64,000 bases of DNA from RYN-230 sp963704995 (lineage in GTDB: Bacteria > Actinomycetota > Actinomycetes > Streptosporangiales > Streptosporangiaceae). Below, piece by piece: positions 34,554-43,520 of the stretch. Position 1 is the first letter of the stretch. Each line of letters opens with the position of its first letter. The notes beneath the pieces were generated by a model. It made no database searches, was not told the origin of the DNA, and saw only the letters and a program-made list of their open reading frames with translations. The stretch lies in assembly GCA_963704995.1 (NCBI GenBank), contig CAVPIM010000010.1, positions 434,001-498,000 on the forward strand, written 5' to 3'. The translations under genes and the position numbers were made by a program.

Positions 34554-36934
34554 GCGCCCGGCCGGTGATCAGGGCGGTGTCGGGCGGGCTGACCCGCCGC
34601 AAGGTGCAGACGGTCGTGATCTTCACCGTGCTGCTGGTGTCCACCGCCTCGGCCACGCTGGGGCTCGGGCTCCTGGTCAACTCCAACACCCCGTTCCAGC
34701 ACGCGTTCGCCGCGCAGCGCGGCGCGGAGGTGACCGCCAGCATCGACCCGGCCAGGGCCACGACCGGCCAGCTCGCGGCGACCCGGCGGCTGCCGCAGGT
34801 CACCGCCGCCGCCGGACCGTTCGCCGAGGCGACCATCACGCCCCGGGTCGACGCGATCGGGCTCACCATGCCACCGGTCACGGTAGTCGGCCGCGCCTCA
34901 CCCGGCGGCCCGGTGGACGAGCTGACGCTGGACGCGGGCCGCTGGGCGCGGCGGCCCGGCGAGATTGTGATCTCTCCCGACTCCTTTTACCGGGACGCCA
35001 GCGCGGTGCAGCTCATCGGCACCCGGATCACCGTGACCAGCGCGCCGGGTCGGCCGGTGCTGAAAGTGGTCGGCGTCGCCAAGTCGATCACCGGCACCGC
35101 CGGGGCCTGGGTGGTGCCCGCGGAGATCGCCGCCCTGCACCCGCCACACACCCCGGCCGCCGCGCAGATGCTCTACCGGTTCCACCACGCGGACACTCAG
35201 CCACAGCTCACCTCCGACGTCACCGCCCTGACCCGGGCGCTGCCGTCCGGCACGATCACCGGCACCGGCTCCTGGCTCACCGTCAAGACCCAGGAGAGCG
35301 GGTCGATCGCGATCATCGTGCCGTTCGTGGTCGCGTTCGGCGTCATCGGGCTGGCGATGTCGGTGGTGATCGTCGGCAACGTGGTCAACGGCGCGGTCGT
35401 GAGCGGATACCGCCGGATCGGCGTGCTCAAGAGCATCGGCTTCACCCCGGCGCAGGTGGTGGCCGCGTATGTGGCGCAGGCCGGGATCCCGGCGCTAGCC
35501 GGAATGCTGGTCGGCGTGGTCGTGGGCAACGTGATGTCGGTGCCGCTGCTCAGCCAGACCGCGACGATTTACGGAGTCGGCAAGCTGCTCGTGCCGCCTT
35601 CGGTCGATATCGGGGTGCCGCTGCTGATGTGCGCCCTGGTGGGGCTGGCGGCGCTGCTGCCGGCGCTGCGGGCCGGACGGCTCAGCGCAGTCGCGGCCAT
35701 CGCGACCGGGCGCGCCCCACGGACCGGCCGCGGCTACGCCGCGCACCGGCTGCTCGGCCGGCTACCGCTCCCCCGCCCGGTGACGATCGGCCTGGCCGCC
35801 CCGTTCGCACGCCCGGCCCGCACCGCGGTCACCATGGCCGCGATCTTGTTCGGCGCCACCGCGGTGATCTTCGCCGCCGGACTGAGCTCATCGCTGACCA
35901 AGGCGGCGAACGGCCAGTCGCACGCGGCCTCCGAGCAGGTGCAAATCTCCCCAGTTCTGCACTACGGCCCTGCCCCGAAGCGATTCCCCGGCTTCGGCGG
36001 GCGCCGGCCACTAGCGGCCGGCCACTACCGGACCGTCGGTGCCGCGCTCCGGGCGCAGCCCGGGACGCTGCGCTGGGTGGCCGAGGCGATGCCCATGGTC
36101 GGCGTGGCGGGCCTGACGGACCCGGTTTCCACCGAGGCCTTCCCCGGCAACGCGGCGTGGACCGGCTACGACATGATCAGCGGGCGCTGGTACCGGGCAC
36201 CCGGTGAGGTGGTCGTCAACACCGGCTTCCTCACCCAGACCGGCAAGTCCGTCGGCGACACCGTCACCCTCACCTTCGGCGGCAAGCAGATCACCGCGCG
36301 GATCGTCGGCGAGGTCTTCGACCCGCAAGGACGAGGGACGTCCGCCATGCTCACAAGCTGGCAGACCCTGGGCGGCGCCAGCGCGGGGCTGACCGTTCAG
36401 CAATACGACGTCGGCCTGCGGCCCGGCACGGACCCGGGCGCCTACGCGGATGCGGTCAACCACGCGCTGTTCCCCAACTTCTTCGCCTCCGCCACCACCA
36501 ACGACCCGTTCTACCTGACCCTCAGCGCGCTGATCGGCACGCTGACCCTGCTGATAGCTCTGGCCGCCGGGCTCGGCGTGCTCAACACGGTGGTCCTCGG
36601 CACCAGGGACCGGGTGCACGACCTCGGGGTGTTCAAGTCGGTCGGAATGACGCCGCGGCAGACGATCGCCATGGTCATCTGCTGGATCGCCGGTGCCGGG
36701 CTGATCGCCGGGGTGATCGCCGTCCCAGCTGCCATGATCCTGCACTCCTCGGTGCTGCGGGACATGGCCAGCGCCGGTGGCACCGGGATTCCGGCCAGCT
36801 ACGTCAACGTCTTCAGCCCCGCGGAACTCCTGCTCCTCGCCCTGGCCGGGCTGGTCATCGGGGTGGTCGGCGCCCTGCTCCCCGCTAGCTGGGCGGCACG
36901 CGCCCGCACGGCGTCCGCCCTGCGGGCCGAATGA
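34550..36934 (+). CDS. ABC transporter permease, double FtsX domain
   Basis: 794 aa. An N-terminal membrane helix (VIFTVLLVSTASATLGLGLL) is followed by a large extracytoplasmic domain (about 40-240), three helices of the first FtsX domain (IAIIVPFVVAFGVIGLAMSV; VSGYRRIGVLKSIGFTPAQV), a fourth helix, a second extracytoplasmic domain (about 460-640) and a second FtsX domain (LIALAAGLGVLNTVVLGTRD; VHDLGVFKSVGMTPRQTIAM). This is the usual actinobacterial 10-helix permease partner of the upstream ATPase. Export of, or resistance to, a membrane-active compound is inferred. Confidence 0.93.
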   Translation: MSARPVIRAVSGGLTRRKVQTVVIFTVLLVSTASATLGLGLLVNSNTPFQHAFAAQRGAEVTASIDPARATTGQLAATRRLPQVTAAAGPFAEATITPRVDAIGLTMPPVTVVGRASPGGPVDELTLDAGRWARRPGEIVISPDSFYRDASAVQLIGTRITVTSAPGRPVLKVVGVAKSITGTAGAWVVPAEIAALHPPHTPAAAQMLYRFHHADTQPQLTSDVTALTRALPSGTITGTGSWLTVKTQESGSIAIIVPFVVAFGVIGLAMSVVIVGNVVNGAVVSGYRRIGVLKSIGFTPAQVVAAYVAQAGIPALAGMLVGVVVGNVMSVPLLSQTATIYGVGKLLVPPSVDIGVPLLMCALVGLAALLPALRAGRLSAVAAIATGRAPRTGRGYAAHRLLGRLPLPRPVTIGLAAPFARPARTAVTMAAILFGATAVIFAAGLSSSLTKAANGQSHAASEQVQISPVLHYGPAPKRFPGFGGRRPLAAGHYRTVGAALRAQPGTLRWVAEAMPMVGVAGLTDPVSTEAFPGNAAWTGYDMISGRWYRAPGEVVVNTGFLTQTGKSVGDTVTLTFGGKQITARIVGEVFDPQGRGTSAMLTSWQTLGGASAGLTVQQYDVGLRPGTDPGAYADAVNHALFPNFFASATTNDPFYLTLSALIGTLTLLIALAAGLGVLNTVVLGTRDRVHDLGVFKSVGMTPRQTIAMVICWIAGAGLIAGVIAVPAAMILHSSVLRDMASAGGTGIPASYVNVFSPAELLLLALAGLVIGVVGALLPASWAARARTASALRAE

Positions 36935-36973
36935 CCGGCATGACAAAGGACCGCTACCAGGAAGCTGATCATC

Positions 36974-37012
36974 GGTCACGCGGCCTGGCGTAATACGCCT
37001 CGCCGCGTGACC
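36974..37012 (+). terminator. Two-tier inverted repeat downstream of the permease
   Basis: Outer arms GGTCACGCGGC (36974-36984) and GCCGCGTGACC (37002-37012), with a nested GGCGTA/TACGCC pair in the loop (36987-36999), 40 bp after the permease stop. There is no T tract; it could be a terminator or a protein-binding palindrome. Confidence 0.55.
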
Positions 37013-37127
37013 GGCGCCCGACCGGCTGACCCCTCCGGGATGCGAAACGGCGGACGGCTAGCGCACACCCGTGCAGTAACGACGCCCGTCCGTCGGCGCA
37101 TCAAGCCCTACCCCGCTGGAGATCACC

Positions 37128-38507
37128 ATGCGCACTGTCGGTTGCCCGGCCAGCACCTGGTGGGCGAGCGCCCGGCCGGCGGTGAACCTCGCGGGCCGAC
37201 GGCGATCCGCGCTGCTCGTGACGTTGAACCTGGCCGCCGCGGCGATTTACCTCGTTCATCTCGGCCACGGCCTGGGCCTGGGCGGGTACCGCATCGATCT
37301 GGACGTCTATCGCACCGGCGCCAGGGTGTTGCTGCACGGCGGCGATCTGTACGGCCGGCTGCCCCGGCTCGGCGACGGCCACGAGCTACCGTTCACCTAC
37401 CCGCCGTTCGCGGCCCTGAGCTTCGTTCCCCTGACGCTCCTGGGCTACAGCGCGGCGAACTGGCTGCTCACAGCCGTCACCATCGTCAGCATTGCGGCCA
37501 GCCTGTGGTGCTTCGCCGTCAATACCGCAGCGGAGGCGGGCGCCCGGATGCGGCGGCTCCTGCCCTGGGCGCTGCCTGCCGCGCTGCTGCTCGAACCCAT
37601 CCGCTCCACCCTGACCTACGGCCAGATCAACGCACTACTCATGGCACTGGTCGCCTTCGATTGCCTGACCCGGGCGCCCCGGTGGCCGCGAGGGATCCTG
37701 GTCGGCATCGCCGCCGCGGTGAAACTCACTCCCGCGGTCTTTCTGCTGTTCTTCCTCCTTCGCCGCGACCTGCGCAGCGCGGCCCGGGCCGGGTTGAGCT
37801 TCGCGGCGTGCACCGGTGCCGGGTTCGCCCTCGCCCCACACGACTCGCTCCGCTACTGGACCAAGATCGCCTACCAGCCCACGCGGATCGGTGGAATCGC
37901 CTACGCCGCAAACCAGTCCATACTCGGAACCCTGGCCCGCCTCGGCCTCGGCAATCCCGCGCGGACCTGGCTCTGGCTGGCCCTGTGCCTGCTCGTCGCG
38001 GCCCTCGCGGTCACCGGCATGCGCGGCGTTCTCAAGGCCAACCAGGTCACGTACGCCCTAGTGCTGAACGCCGCAGCCGGGTTGCTGATCTCGCCCATAT
38101 CCTGGTCACACCACTGGGTCTGGGCGGCGCCCGCGCTGCTCACCTGCCTCAGCACCACCAACCCGAGCCGCCGACGGCCGCCGACGTTCGCGGTTCTGGC
38201 ACTGCTCACCTTCGCGATAGCACCGCACTGGCTGCTCCCCTCCGGGGGCGGCCGCGAACTGCACTGGTCATGGTGGCAACAGGCCCTAGGCGACTCCTAC
38301 GCCCTGACCGGGCTCGCCGCCCTCACCCAAGCAGCGATCAAGAAATTGCTACCCGGCCCGAAACGCCGGGATCCGGGCACAGCGGGCACGCTGGCAGCAC
38401 CACACGACCAGGAACTTGGACCGGTACCGTCCCAAACCCGTGACGACGCTAGCGTGCCGGCCCTCGACGCTGACCTCATCGTCGAACTCGCACCCCACGC
38501 CGCCTGA
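37128..38507 (+). CDS. GT87-type membrane glycosyltransferase (mannosyltransferase-like) with foreign 3' tail
   Basis: 459 aa from the ATG at 37128 (GGAG upstream). Many hydrophobic segments and the family markers YRIDLDVYRTGARVLLHGGD, LPFTYPPFAAL, LTYGQINALLMALVAFDCL, GIAAAVKLTPAVFLLFFLL and SPISWSHHWVW identify a DUF2029/GT87 polyprenyl-phosphate-mannose-dependent transferase acting outside the membrane in envelope glycan synthesis. The final about 25 residues (VPALDADLIVELAPHAA) are not family-like. They are encoded by the same sequence that ends the XRE gene at 39682, so the native C-terminus seems to have been replaced by a recombination event. Confidence 0.85.
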   Translation: MRTVGCPASTWWASARPAVNLAGRRRSALLVTLNLAAAAIYLVHLGHGLGLGGYRIDLDVYRTGARVLLHGGDLYGRLPRLGDGHELPFTYPPFAALSFVPLTLLGYSAANWLLTAVTIVSIAASLWCFAVNTAAEAGARMRRLLPWALPAALLLEPIRSTLTYGQINALLMALVAFDCLTRAPRWPRGILVGIAAAVKLTPAVFLLFFLLRRDLRSAARAGLSFAACTGAGFALAPHDSLRYWTKIAYQPTRIGGIAYAANQSILGTLARLGLGNPARTWLWLALCLLVAALAVTGMRGVLKANQVTYALVLNAAAGLLISPISWSHHWVWAAPALLTCLSTTNPSRRRPPTFAVLALLTFAIAPHWLLPSGGGRELHWSWWQQALGDSYALTGLAALTQAAIKKLLPGPKRRDPGTAGTLAAPHDQELGPVPSQTRDDASVPALDADLIVELAPHAA

Positions 38508-38565
38508 CAGCGTAGACAGCCCAGCACCGCTTTCCGTCGCCTTACCGGGTCCGCCGATGAGCGGG
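38463..38565 (+). repeat. Duplicated segment, copy A (end of GT87 gene)
   Basis: About 103 bp matching 39638-39740 (shared TGACCTCATCGTC, CCACGCCGCCTGACA, TTACCGGGT). It includes the stop codon and 3' flank of both genes. Confidence 0.8.
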
Positions 38566-38610
38566 CGAGGATTCGGCGCCGCCTCGTGGCAGGAACGCCC
38601 GCCGAGTCCG

Positions 38611-38976
38611 TTAAGAAGTCTCCGGAAGTTGCATGGGGACCTGGAAGCGTCGCACCTCCTGCGGCCAACCACAGGCCACCGCGATCTTTCCGGCCCACAG
38701 CCGCGCCGCCTCCTCGTCGGCCACATCCACGACGGCGAAGCCGCCGAGGTGCTCCTTGGACTCGATGAACGGACCATCGGTGAACAGCGGCGTCCCGCTC
38801 GACGCATCGACACTGAACACCGGGGCAGCATCGTCCAGGCCGCCGGTGAAGATCAAGACCCCCGCAGCCTTCATCTCTGCCACCAACGGCCTGAGAGCCC
38901 TGGACTTCTCGCGCAGCTCCTCGACCGTGTGGTCGGGCACCCACTCGTCGTTGAAGGCGATGAGGTACTCGGTCAT
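38611..38976 (-). CDS. YCII-related (DGPF) domain protein
   Basis: 121 aa starting at the ATG at 38976 behind AAAGGAGGAG. YCII ferredoxin-like fold: MTEYLIAFNDEWVPDHTVEE, FTGGLDDAAPVFSVDAS, then the family DGPF motif (LFTDGPFIESKEHLGGFAVV) and ADEEAARLWAGKIAVACGWP. These small proteins are often next to ECF sigma factors and are suspected to be enzymes or ligand binders; no sigma gene is adjacent here. A second member lies at 45200-45565. Confidence 0.9.
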   Translation of the reverse strand: MTEYLIAFNDEWVPDHTVEELREKSRALRPLVAEMKAAGVLIFTGGLDDAAPVFSVDASSGTPLFTDGPFIESKEHLGGFAVVDVADEEAARLWAGKIAVACGWPQEVRRFQVPMQLPETS

Positions 38977-39057
38977 GTCTCCTCCTTTGCCGGGGTAGCC
39001 CGCTGCGGATACCCTCCACCTTCTCCACGAACTGAGGCGCCCGGATCCGACACTGCG

Positions 39058-39300
39058 TCAGGACTTTCTGGCGGCCGTGACCGCCCAACTGGTGGTCCCG
39101 GGGATGACGTGAGAATCGGGTGACACGCGCCAATCGGGTGCCGTGGGGGTGGCCAGGGCGACCGCGAAGATGTCTGATGTCCGAGCCAGACCTCGCCGCC
39201 GCTGTCGCAACATGAAGACGGTCCCACCAGCGGGAGTGACCAATGGCCGGATCAAGCCCCGATCGTTGAGCGGACACCCGGCGCTCCACGCGTACGTCAT
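39058..39300 (-). CDS. Small hypothetical protein
   Basis: 80 aa from the ATG at 39300 (AAGG upstream; the frame is open to 39333). The sequence (MTYAWSAGCPLNDRGLIRPL, TPAGGTVFMLRQRRRGLART, DWRVSPDSHVIPGTTSWAVT) has balanced composition and no membrane segment. No family recognised. It could also be a remnant. Confidence 0.35.
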   Translation of the reverse strand: MTYAWSAGCPLNDRGLIRPLVTPAGGTVFMLRQRRRGLARTSDIFAVALATPTAPDWRVSPDSHVIPGTTSWAVTAARKS

Positions 39301-39379
39301 GCCTTCGAGCCTTTCACGCCACCGCACGCTCATACCGCTGAGTACGCAGGGTCAGCGGGGGCACGGCTCAGGGCTTGGG

Positions 39380-39682
39380 GTGAGGTGGCATGCCCCAACG
39401 GTCTGCTCGGGCAGGTGCGAGCGAGCCGCCGGTGCGTCATCCGGCGATGGGCTCCCAGATCAACTCGGCGACGTCGAGGACCAGATCCGGCCGGCGGTCC
39501 GCGAACGCCGCCTGGCCCTGGGACTGTCCCAGGGCCAACTCGCGGCCCGCGCTGACATGATCCAGCCTGCCCTCTGCCGCCTGGAAGCCGGCGGCGTCGT
39601 GCCCACAATCCCGTTGCTGGAACGAATCAGCGCGCCCCTCGACGTTGACCTCATCGTCCAGCTCGCGTCCCACGCCGCCTGA
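39380..39682 (+). CDS. XRE-type helix-turn-helix protein, start uncertain
   Basis: The recognisable part begins about 39435: DQLGDVEDQIRPAVRERRLA, LGLSQGQLAARADMIQPALC, RLEAGGVVPTIPLLERISAP, DVDLIVQLASHAA. This is a complete five-helix XRE domain followed by a short C-terminal strand, the size of antitoxins such as HigA/RelB-linked regulators. No ATG is in frame close by. GTG at 39380 would add 18 odd residues; an ATG at 39445 is in the wrong frame, so a frameshift or lost N-terminus is possible. No toxin gene is visible upstream. Confidence 0.6.
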   Translation: MRWHAPTVCSGRCERAAGASSGDGLPDQLGDVEDQIRPAVRERRLALGLSQGQLAARADMIQPALCRLEAGGVVPTIPLLERISAPLDVDLIVQLASHAA

Positions 39683-39740
39683 CAACGTCAACAGCCCGGC
39701 ACCGCCCCCAGCACCTTTACCGGGTCTGCCGAATAGCGGG
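39638..39740 (+). repeat. Duplicated segment, copy B (end of XRE gene)
   Basis: Partner of 38463-38565. It belongs naturally to the XRE gene, whose domain continues uninterrupted into it. The next 40 bases also resemble 42950-43000 (CGTTGC...GCATnCnTAT.CGCTG). Confidence 0.8.
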
Positions 39741-40075
39741 CGTTGCCTGCTTCGCATGCTTATGCGCTGGCCCGCATGTTCACCCGGTCTCTTGAGGGCT
39801 GCCGAAGGTTTCGTCAGACCAGCGGCCTGACCCCCCGGGCGAGCCAGATCGCCGATCACGAGTGGTTTCCGTCCATATCGGGTGGTGGTGATGGACACGC
39901 GCAGATCGTCGGGTTCTGGTCAGGGAGACAAGAACCCTTGGCCAGTGCCTGGTGCGGCCCCGGTTGTGCGATGGTGAGGTGGTTATGCTCCACTATGCCG
40001 GTTGTCCTTGCCGTTGCGGTGGTGCGGCCAGGTGCACGGCGAGCAGCGAGGTGCGGCATGTCAAGGGACAGGTGA
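39741..40075. other. Intergenic region
   Basis: No gene is supported. The sequence before 40076 carries AAGGGACAGG as a ribosome site for the next gene. Confidence 0.4.
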
Positions 40076-41314
40076 ATGGCAGCGGGGAGCCCGGAGCGTA
40101 TGGGGTTGCTCGTTGCGCGTGGGCAGCGGGCGCTGTTAGCGGGCGAGCTCGACTCTGCGGTAAGCGACTTTGGTGACGCCGCCGTGCTGGCGCGGCAGCT
40201 GGTCGCGGAAAATCCTGGCGAGAGTCGCTGGCTGGGCGGTCTGGGCAACGTGCTGTACAGCCTGGGCGGGGCGCTGAACGGCCGGGGGGATTATGCGGAG
40301 TCGGTATCGGTGCTCACCGAGGCGGAAGGTGCGTACCGCAGGGTGGCGGCGCCCGAGACGGTGCTGCTGACAGCTGATGTCCGGCTGCGTCGTGCGGCCG
40401 CGCTGGCGGAGCTGGGAGCTGGCGCCTCGGCAGTGATTGATGCCCAGGCAGCGGTGCTGGGCTACATCCGCCGCGCCTCGCCTGATCGGGTGGATGAGGC
40501 CTATCTCGGTCTGGCCCGGGCGCTGATGATGGCGTCGGACGTTTTCGGGGCGTTCGCGGATCCTGTGATGGCGCTGGAGGCGGCGCAGCAGGGGCTGAGC
40601 TGGATGGTCGGGGCCGCGAACTCCGGTCAGGCCGACGTGCGGGACGCGGCGGTGAGGCTGGCCGTGGTGCGGGCGGCGAGTGTCGAGCTGGCGGTGCTGG
40701 GGGTGCTGGGCCGGCCGGAGGAGCAGGCCAGCGCCGCCGGGCTGCTGGAGTGGCTGGGGGCGGAGGTGGTGCTGACGCTGACCCAGCGCAGGCTGGGCAG
40801 TGGCGCCCAGTCGGCTGCCAGCGGCGGGGTGGACGGTGCTGTGCGTTCTTTGCTGCTGATGACCGGTAGCGATAACGGGCTGGAGGAGTTGCTGATCCGC
40901 GATCCTGTCGGGCCTTTGTGCGCGCCAGTACTGCGTGTTCCGCCGGAAAAGCTCGTCATGGCGGCTGGCGGTGCCGCCAGGGCCGCGACGCTGCTGCTGG
41001 CACGCGGTGTGGCGGCGGGCGTCCGGCTGGGCCTGGAAGCTCACGTCATGATGGCCTACGTCCTCGAGCAATCGTCCGAGGGCGACGGCGCCGGGCTGCC
41101 GCCTGAGATGGACCAGGTGCTTGTGCAATGGTGCTGGCTGCTCGCCACCGTGGCCGCCCGGCTGGACGCGGACGGCGATCAGCCACTGGCCCGGGACATG
41201 GCTGTCTGGGGCACGAAGGTGTTCCTCGTCATCGACCCGTCTTACGATGTGCCCGAAGACGTCGCCACACTCGGCGAGGCCACCGCCATCTTCGCCCGCC
41301 TCAATCCGTCGTGA
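40076..41314 (+). CDS. Helical-repeat (TPR-like) hypothetical protein
   Basis: 412 aa, almost entirely alpha-helical. The N-terminal 180 residues show TPR-like pairs (LLAGELDSAVSDFGDAAVLA; SLGGALNGRGDYAESVSVLT, EAEGAYRRVA; ARALMMASDVFGAFADPVMA). The C-terminal half is Ala/Leu-rich helices without recognisable catalytic motifs. It is monocistronic, with no nearby AfsR or STAND partner from which such a TPR array might derive. It may be a scaffold or the separated sensor part of a regulator; function unknown. Confidence 0.65.
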   Translation: MAAGSPERMGLLVARGQRALLAGELDSAVSDFGDAAVLARQLVAENPGESRWLGGLGNVLYSLGGALNGRGDYAESVSVLTEAEGAYRRVAAPETVLLTADVRLRRAAALAELGAGASAVIDAQAAVLGYIRRASPDRVDEAYLGLARALMMASDVFGAFADPVMALEAAQQGLSWMVGAANSGQADVRDAAVRLAVVRAASVELAVLGVLGRPEEQASAAGLLEWLGAEVVLTLTQRRLGSGAQSAASGGVDGAVRSLLLMTGSDNGLEELLIRDPVGPLCAPVLRVPPEKLVMAAGGAARAATLLLARGVAAGVRLGLEAHVMMAYVLEQSSEGDGAGLPPEMDQVLVQWCWLLATVAARLDADGDQPLARDMAVWGTKVFLVIDPSYDVPEDVATLGEATAIFARLNPS

Positions 41315-41685
41315 CTAGTCAGCCGCCACAACCGTAGCCAGGTGCCGGCTGGAGGCGGGCTGCTGCGAATGGCCGCGTTCAGTCGCGGGATCAGGCGAGA
41401 CAGACTGCTGCGGTTACACGCCAGATGGACCTGGTCTGCGCGACAGCTACCGGACGAGCAGTCTGAGCTTGCTCCGCCCATATCGGCGGCTACGCGTGCG
41501 CAGTCATAGGTCGTCCGGGCATCCGCTGATCAAGGTTCATCGTCCGCGTGACCCTGCACTGCCGCATAACCATGCACGCGACAGGACACCGCGAACATCC
41601 TGATCTGCCGCCGACAGGGCGGGCCCCCGGGTGCGGCGTGATTCCTTGCCGCGGCCGGGGCTGGCCGGGCTGGTTGCCTGCGGGC
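41315..41685. other. Intergenic region containing dispersed repeat copy 2
   Basis: No gene is supported; the main content is the repeat at 41487-41611. Confidence 0.5.
41487..41611 (+). repeat. Dispersed repeat, copy 2 (about 125 bp)
   Basis: Partner of 22612-22738, same orientation; the 3' 60 bases (CCCTGCACTGCCGCATAACC onward) are essentially identical. Confidence 0.85.
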
Positions 41686-42708
41686 TTATCGCCAGCCGAG
41701 CGCGGGTGCCACGTGGGTGAGGATGCTGTCGATGACGTGGGCGTTGTAGTCGACGCCGAGCTGGTTGGGCACGGTGAGCAGCAGCGTGTCGGCGGCTGCG
41801 ATCGCCTCGTCCTCCTTGAGCTGGTGGATCAGCGCATCCGGCTCGGCAGCGTACGTGCGGCCGAAGATCGCCTGGGTTTTCGCGTCGATGAATCCGATCT
41901 GGTCGCTGTCGGGGTTCCGGCGGCCAAAGTAGGCCCGGTCCTGGTCATCGACGAGGGCGAAGATGCTCCTGCTGACCGATACGCGCGGCTCCCGCTCGTG
42001 GCCAGCCTTGTGCCATGCGTCGCGGAAGGCCTGGATCTGCTCAGCCTGCTGCTGGTGAAAGGGCTTGTCCGACTCGTTGGTGATCAGTGTCGAACTCTGC
42101 AGGTTCATGCCCAGCCCGGCTGCCCATGTGGCGGTCTGCTGGGAGGCGGCACCCCACCAGATGCGCTCCCGCAGTCCGGGTGAGTGCGGCTCGGGGCGCA
42201 GCAGGCCCGGTGGATTCGGAAACATCGGGTGGGGACTGGGCTGTGCGAAGCCGTCGCCTCGCAGCACCTCAAGCAGCTCCTGGGCGTGCCCGCGGGCCAG
42301 GTCGGCGTCCGTCTGACCCTCGGGCGGCTGGTAGCCGAAGTATCGCCAGCCGTCGATCACCTGCTCCGGCGAGCCCCGGCTGATCCCCAGCTGGAGTCGG
42401 CCGCCGGCGATGAGGTCGGCCGCGCCGGCGTCCTCTGCCATGTACAGCGGGTTCTCATAGCGCATGTCGATGACGGCCGTGCCGATCTCGATCCGGCTGG
42501 TCCGCGCGCCAACCGCCGCCAGCAGCGGGAACGGAGACCCCAGCTGCCTCGCGAAGTGGTGCACCCGGAAGTACGCGCCGTCCGCGCCCAGCTCTTCGGC
42601 GGCCACGGCCAGGTCGATCGACTGCAGCAACGCGTCCGACGCCGACCGCGTATGCGAACCCGGTGACGACGACCAGTGCCCGAACGACAGGAAGCCAATC
42701 TTCTTCAC
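41686..42708 (-). CDS. LLM-class (luciferase-like) flavin-dependent oxidoreductase
   Basis: 340 aa TIM-barrel enzyme: MKKIGFLSFGHWSSSPGSHT, AAEELGADGAYFRVHHFARQ (family H-H-F), RTSRIEIGTAVIDMRYENPL, AGGRLQLGISRGSPEQVIDG and IWWGAASQQTATWAAGLGMN. Such enzymes use reduced FMN or F420. F420 is common in actinomycetes, but the cofactor cannot be read with confidence. ATG at 42708. No reductase partner is adjacent. Confidence 0.9.
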   Translation of the reverse strand: MKKIGFLSFGHWSSSPGSHTRSASDALLQSIDLAVAAEELGADGAYFRVHHFARQLGSPFPLLAAVGARTSRIEIGTAVIDMRYENPLYMAEDAGAADLIAGGRLQLGISRGSPEQVIDGWRYFGYQPPEGQTDADLARGHAQELLEVLRGDGFAQPSPHPMFPNPPGLLRPEPHSPGLRERIWWGAASQQTATWAAGLGMNLQSSTLITNESDKPFHQQQAEQIQAFRDAWHKAGHEREPRVSVSRSIFALVDDQDRAYFGRRNPDSDQIGFIDAKTQAIFGRTYAAEPDALIHQLKEDEAIAAADTLLLTVPNQLGVDYNAHVIDSILTHVAPALGWR

Positions 42709-43520
42709 CAGCGCGTCAACACGAGCCGCCTGGACCGCATTCCTCGCCGGCGAATCACCGGCGGTGTCCTGCGTTCTGATTGCCGGGCTGCCCGGCCCAG
42801 AGCATGGACTTCCCCAGTGCTTTACCCAGCTGGGGCCAGAACCTGGACCGCCACCCGAACCACATCCTCACCGCATACATGGCCCTCGGTCACCTGACCG
42901 CACGCGCATCTCCTTGAGACTCTCCAGCCGCAGAGGACATCCAGCTCGCCGAAAAGCGGACGTTGCGCGCCTGCATACCTATCCGCTGACCTGCATGTCG
43001 CTAATCGGTGCGGCGATCGTCAGCCTGCTCGTGCCGTCGATCGAGGTCCGCGCTAAACGCCGAGTATTTGCGGCTGACGCTGGGATACCACAGCGCTGCA
43101 CCCGCGTGCAGAAATTCCAGTTCTGGCCTCGTCGCGGACCAGACGACGCATCGTCCAGTCAACTGTACTATCGCTGATCATGCGCCTTTCAGGGAACCGA
43201 GCTACCCCTCCTGAACAGGCACAAAGGAGGGGAGTGGCCGGACGTGGGTCCATATTGGACATGATCCGCGTCCGGAGGCAATCTGACGGGCCCTGATCGC
43301 GGCCCGTTCCACCACCACGCCGATGCCCAAAGGGGCCGCCACGCGCGTACTGTGTCCCTCCATGGGGGACCGAACCGGACCCCTTGTCCGGCCTCCGACG
43401 CCCTTCCCTCCTCGCACCCTCGCCAGAAATGTCTAATATCAGACTCATAATGTCGGGCATGGTCAAAACCACTCAACTGGTATGACGGTCACCGTGACTG
43501 CTGCCAAGGCTCAAACTCCC
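42709..43520. other. Gene-poor region with short coding-like remnant
   Basis: No complete gene. Around 42845-42915 the plus strand reads NLDRHPNHILTAYMALGHLT then a stop, resembling the end of a lost gene of unknown family. The stretch 42950-43000 is similar to sequence after the XRE gene at 39730-39780. Confidence 0.4.

Noticed and set aside
36011..36979. 322-codon minus-strand frame opposite the ABC permease
   Set aside because: Antisense of a well-supported FtsX permease; His/Asp/Gly-rich text without motifs.
39380..39682. HigBA-type toxin-antitoxin system
   Set aside because: Only the XRE part is present; the upstream sequence does not read as a RelE/HigB toxin in any frame.
40136..41128. 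330-codon minus-strand frame opposite the TPR-like gene
   Set aside because: His/Arg/Gln-rich shadow; the plus frame has normal helical protein composition.
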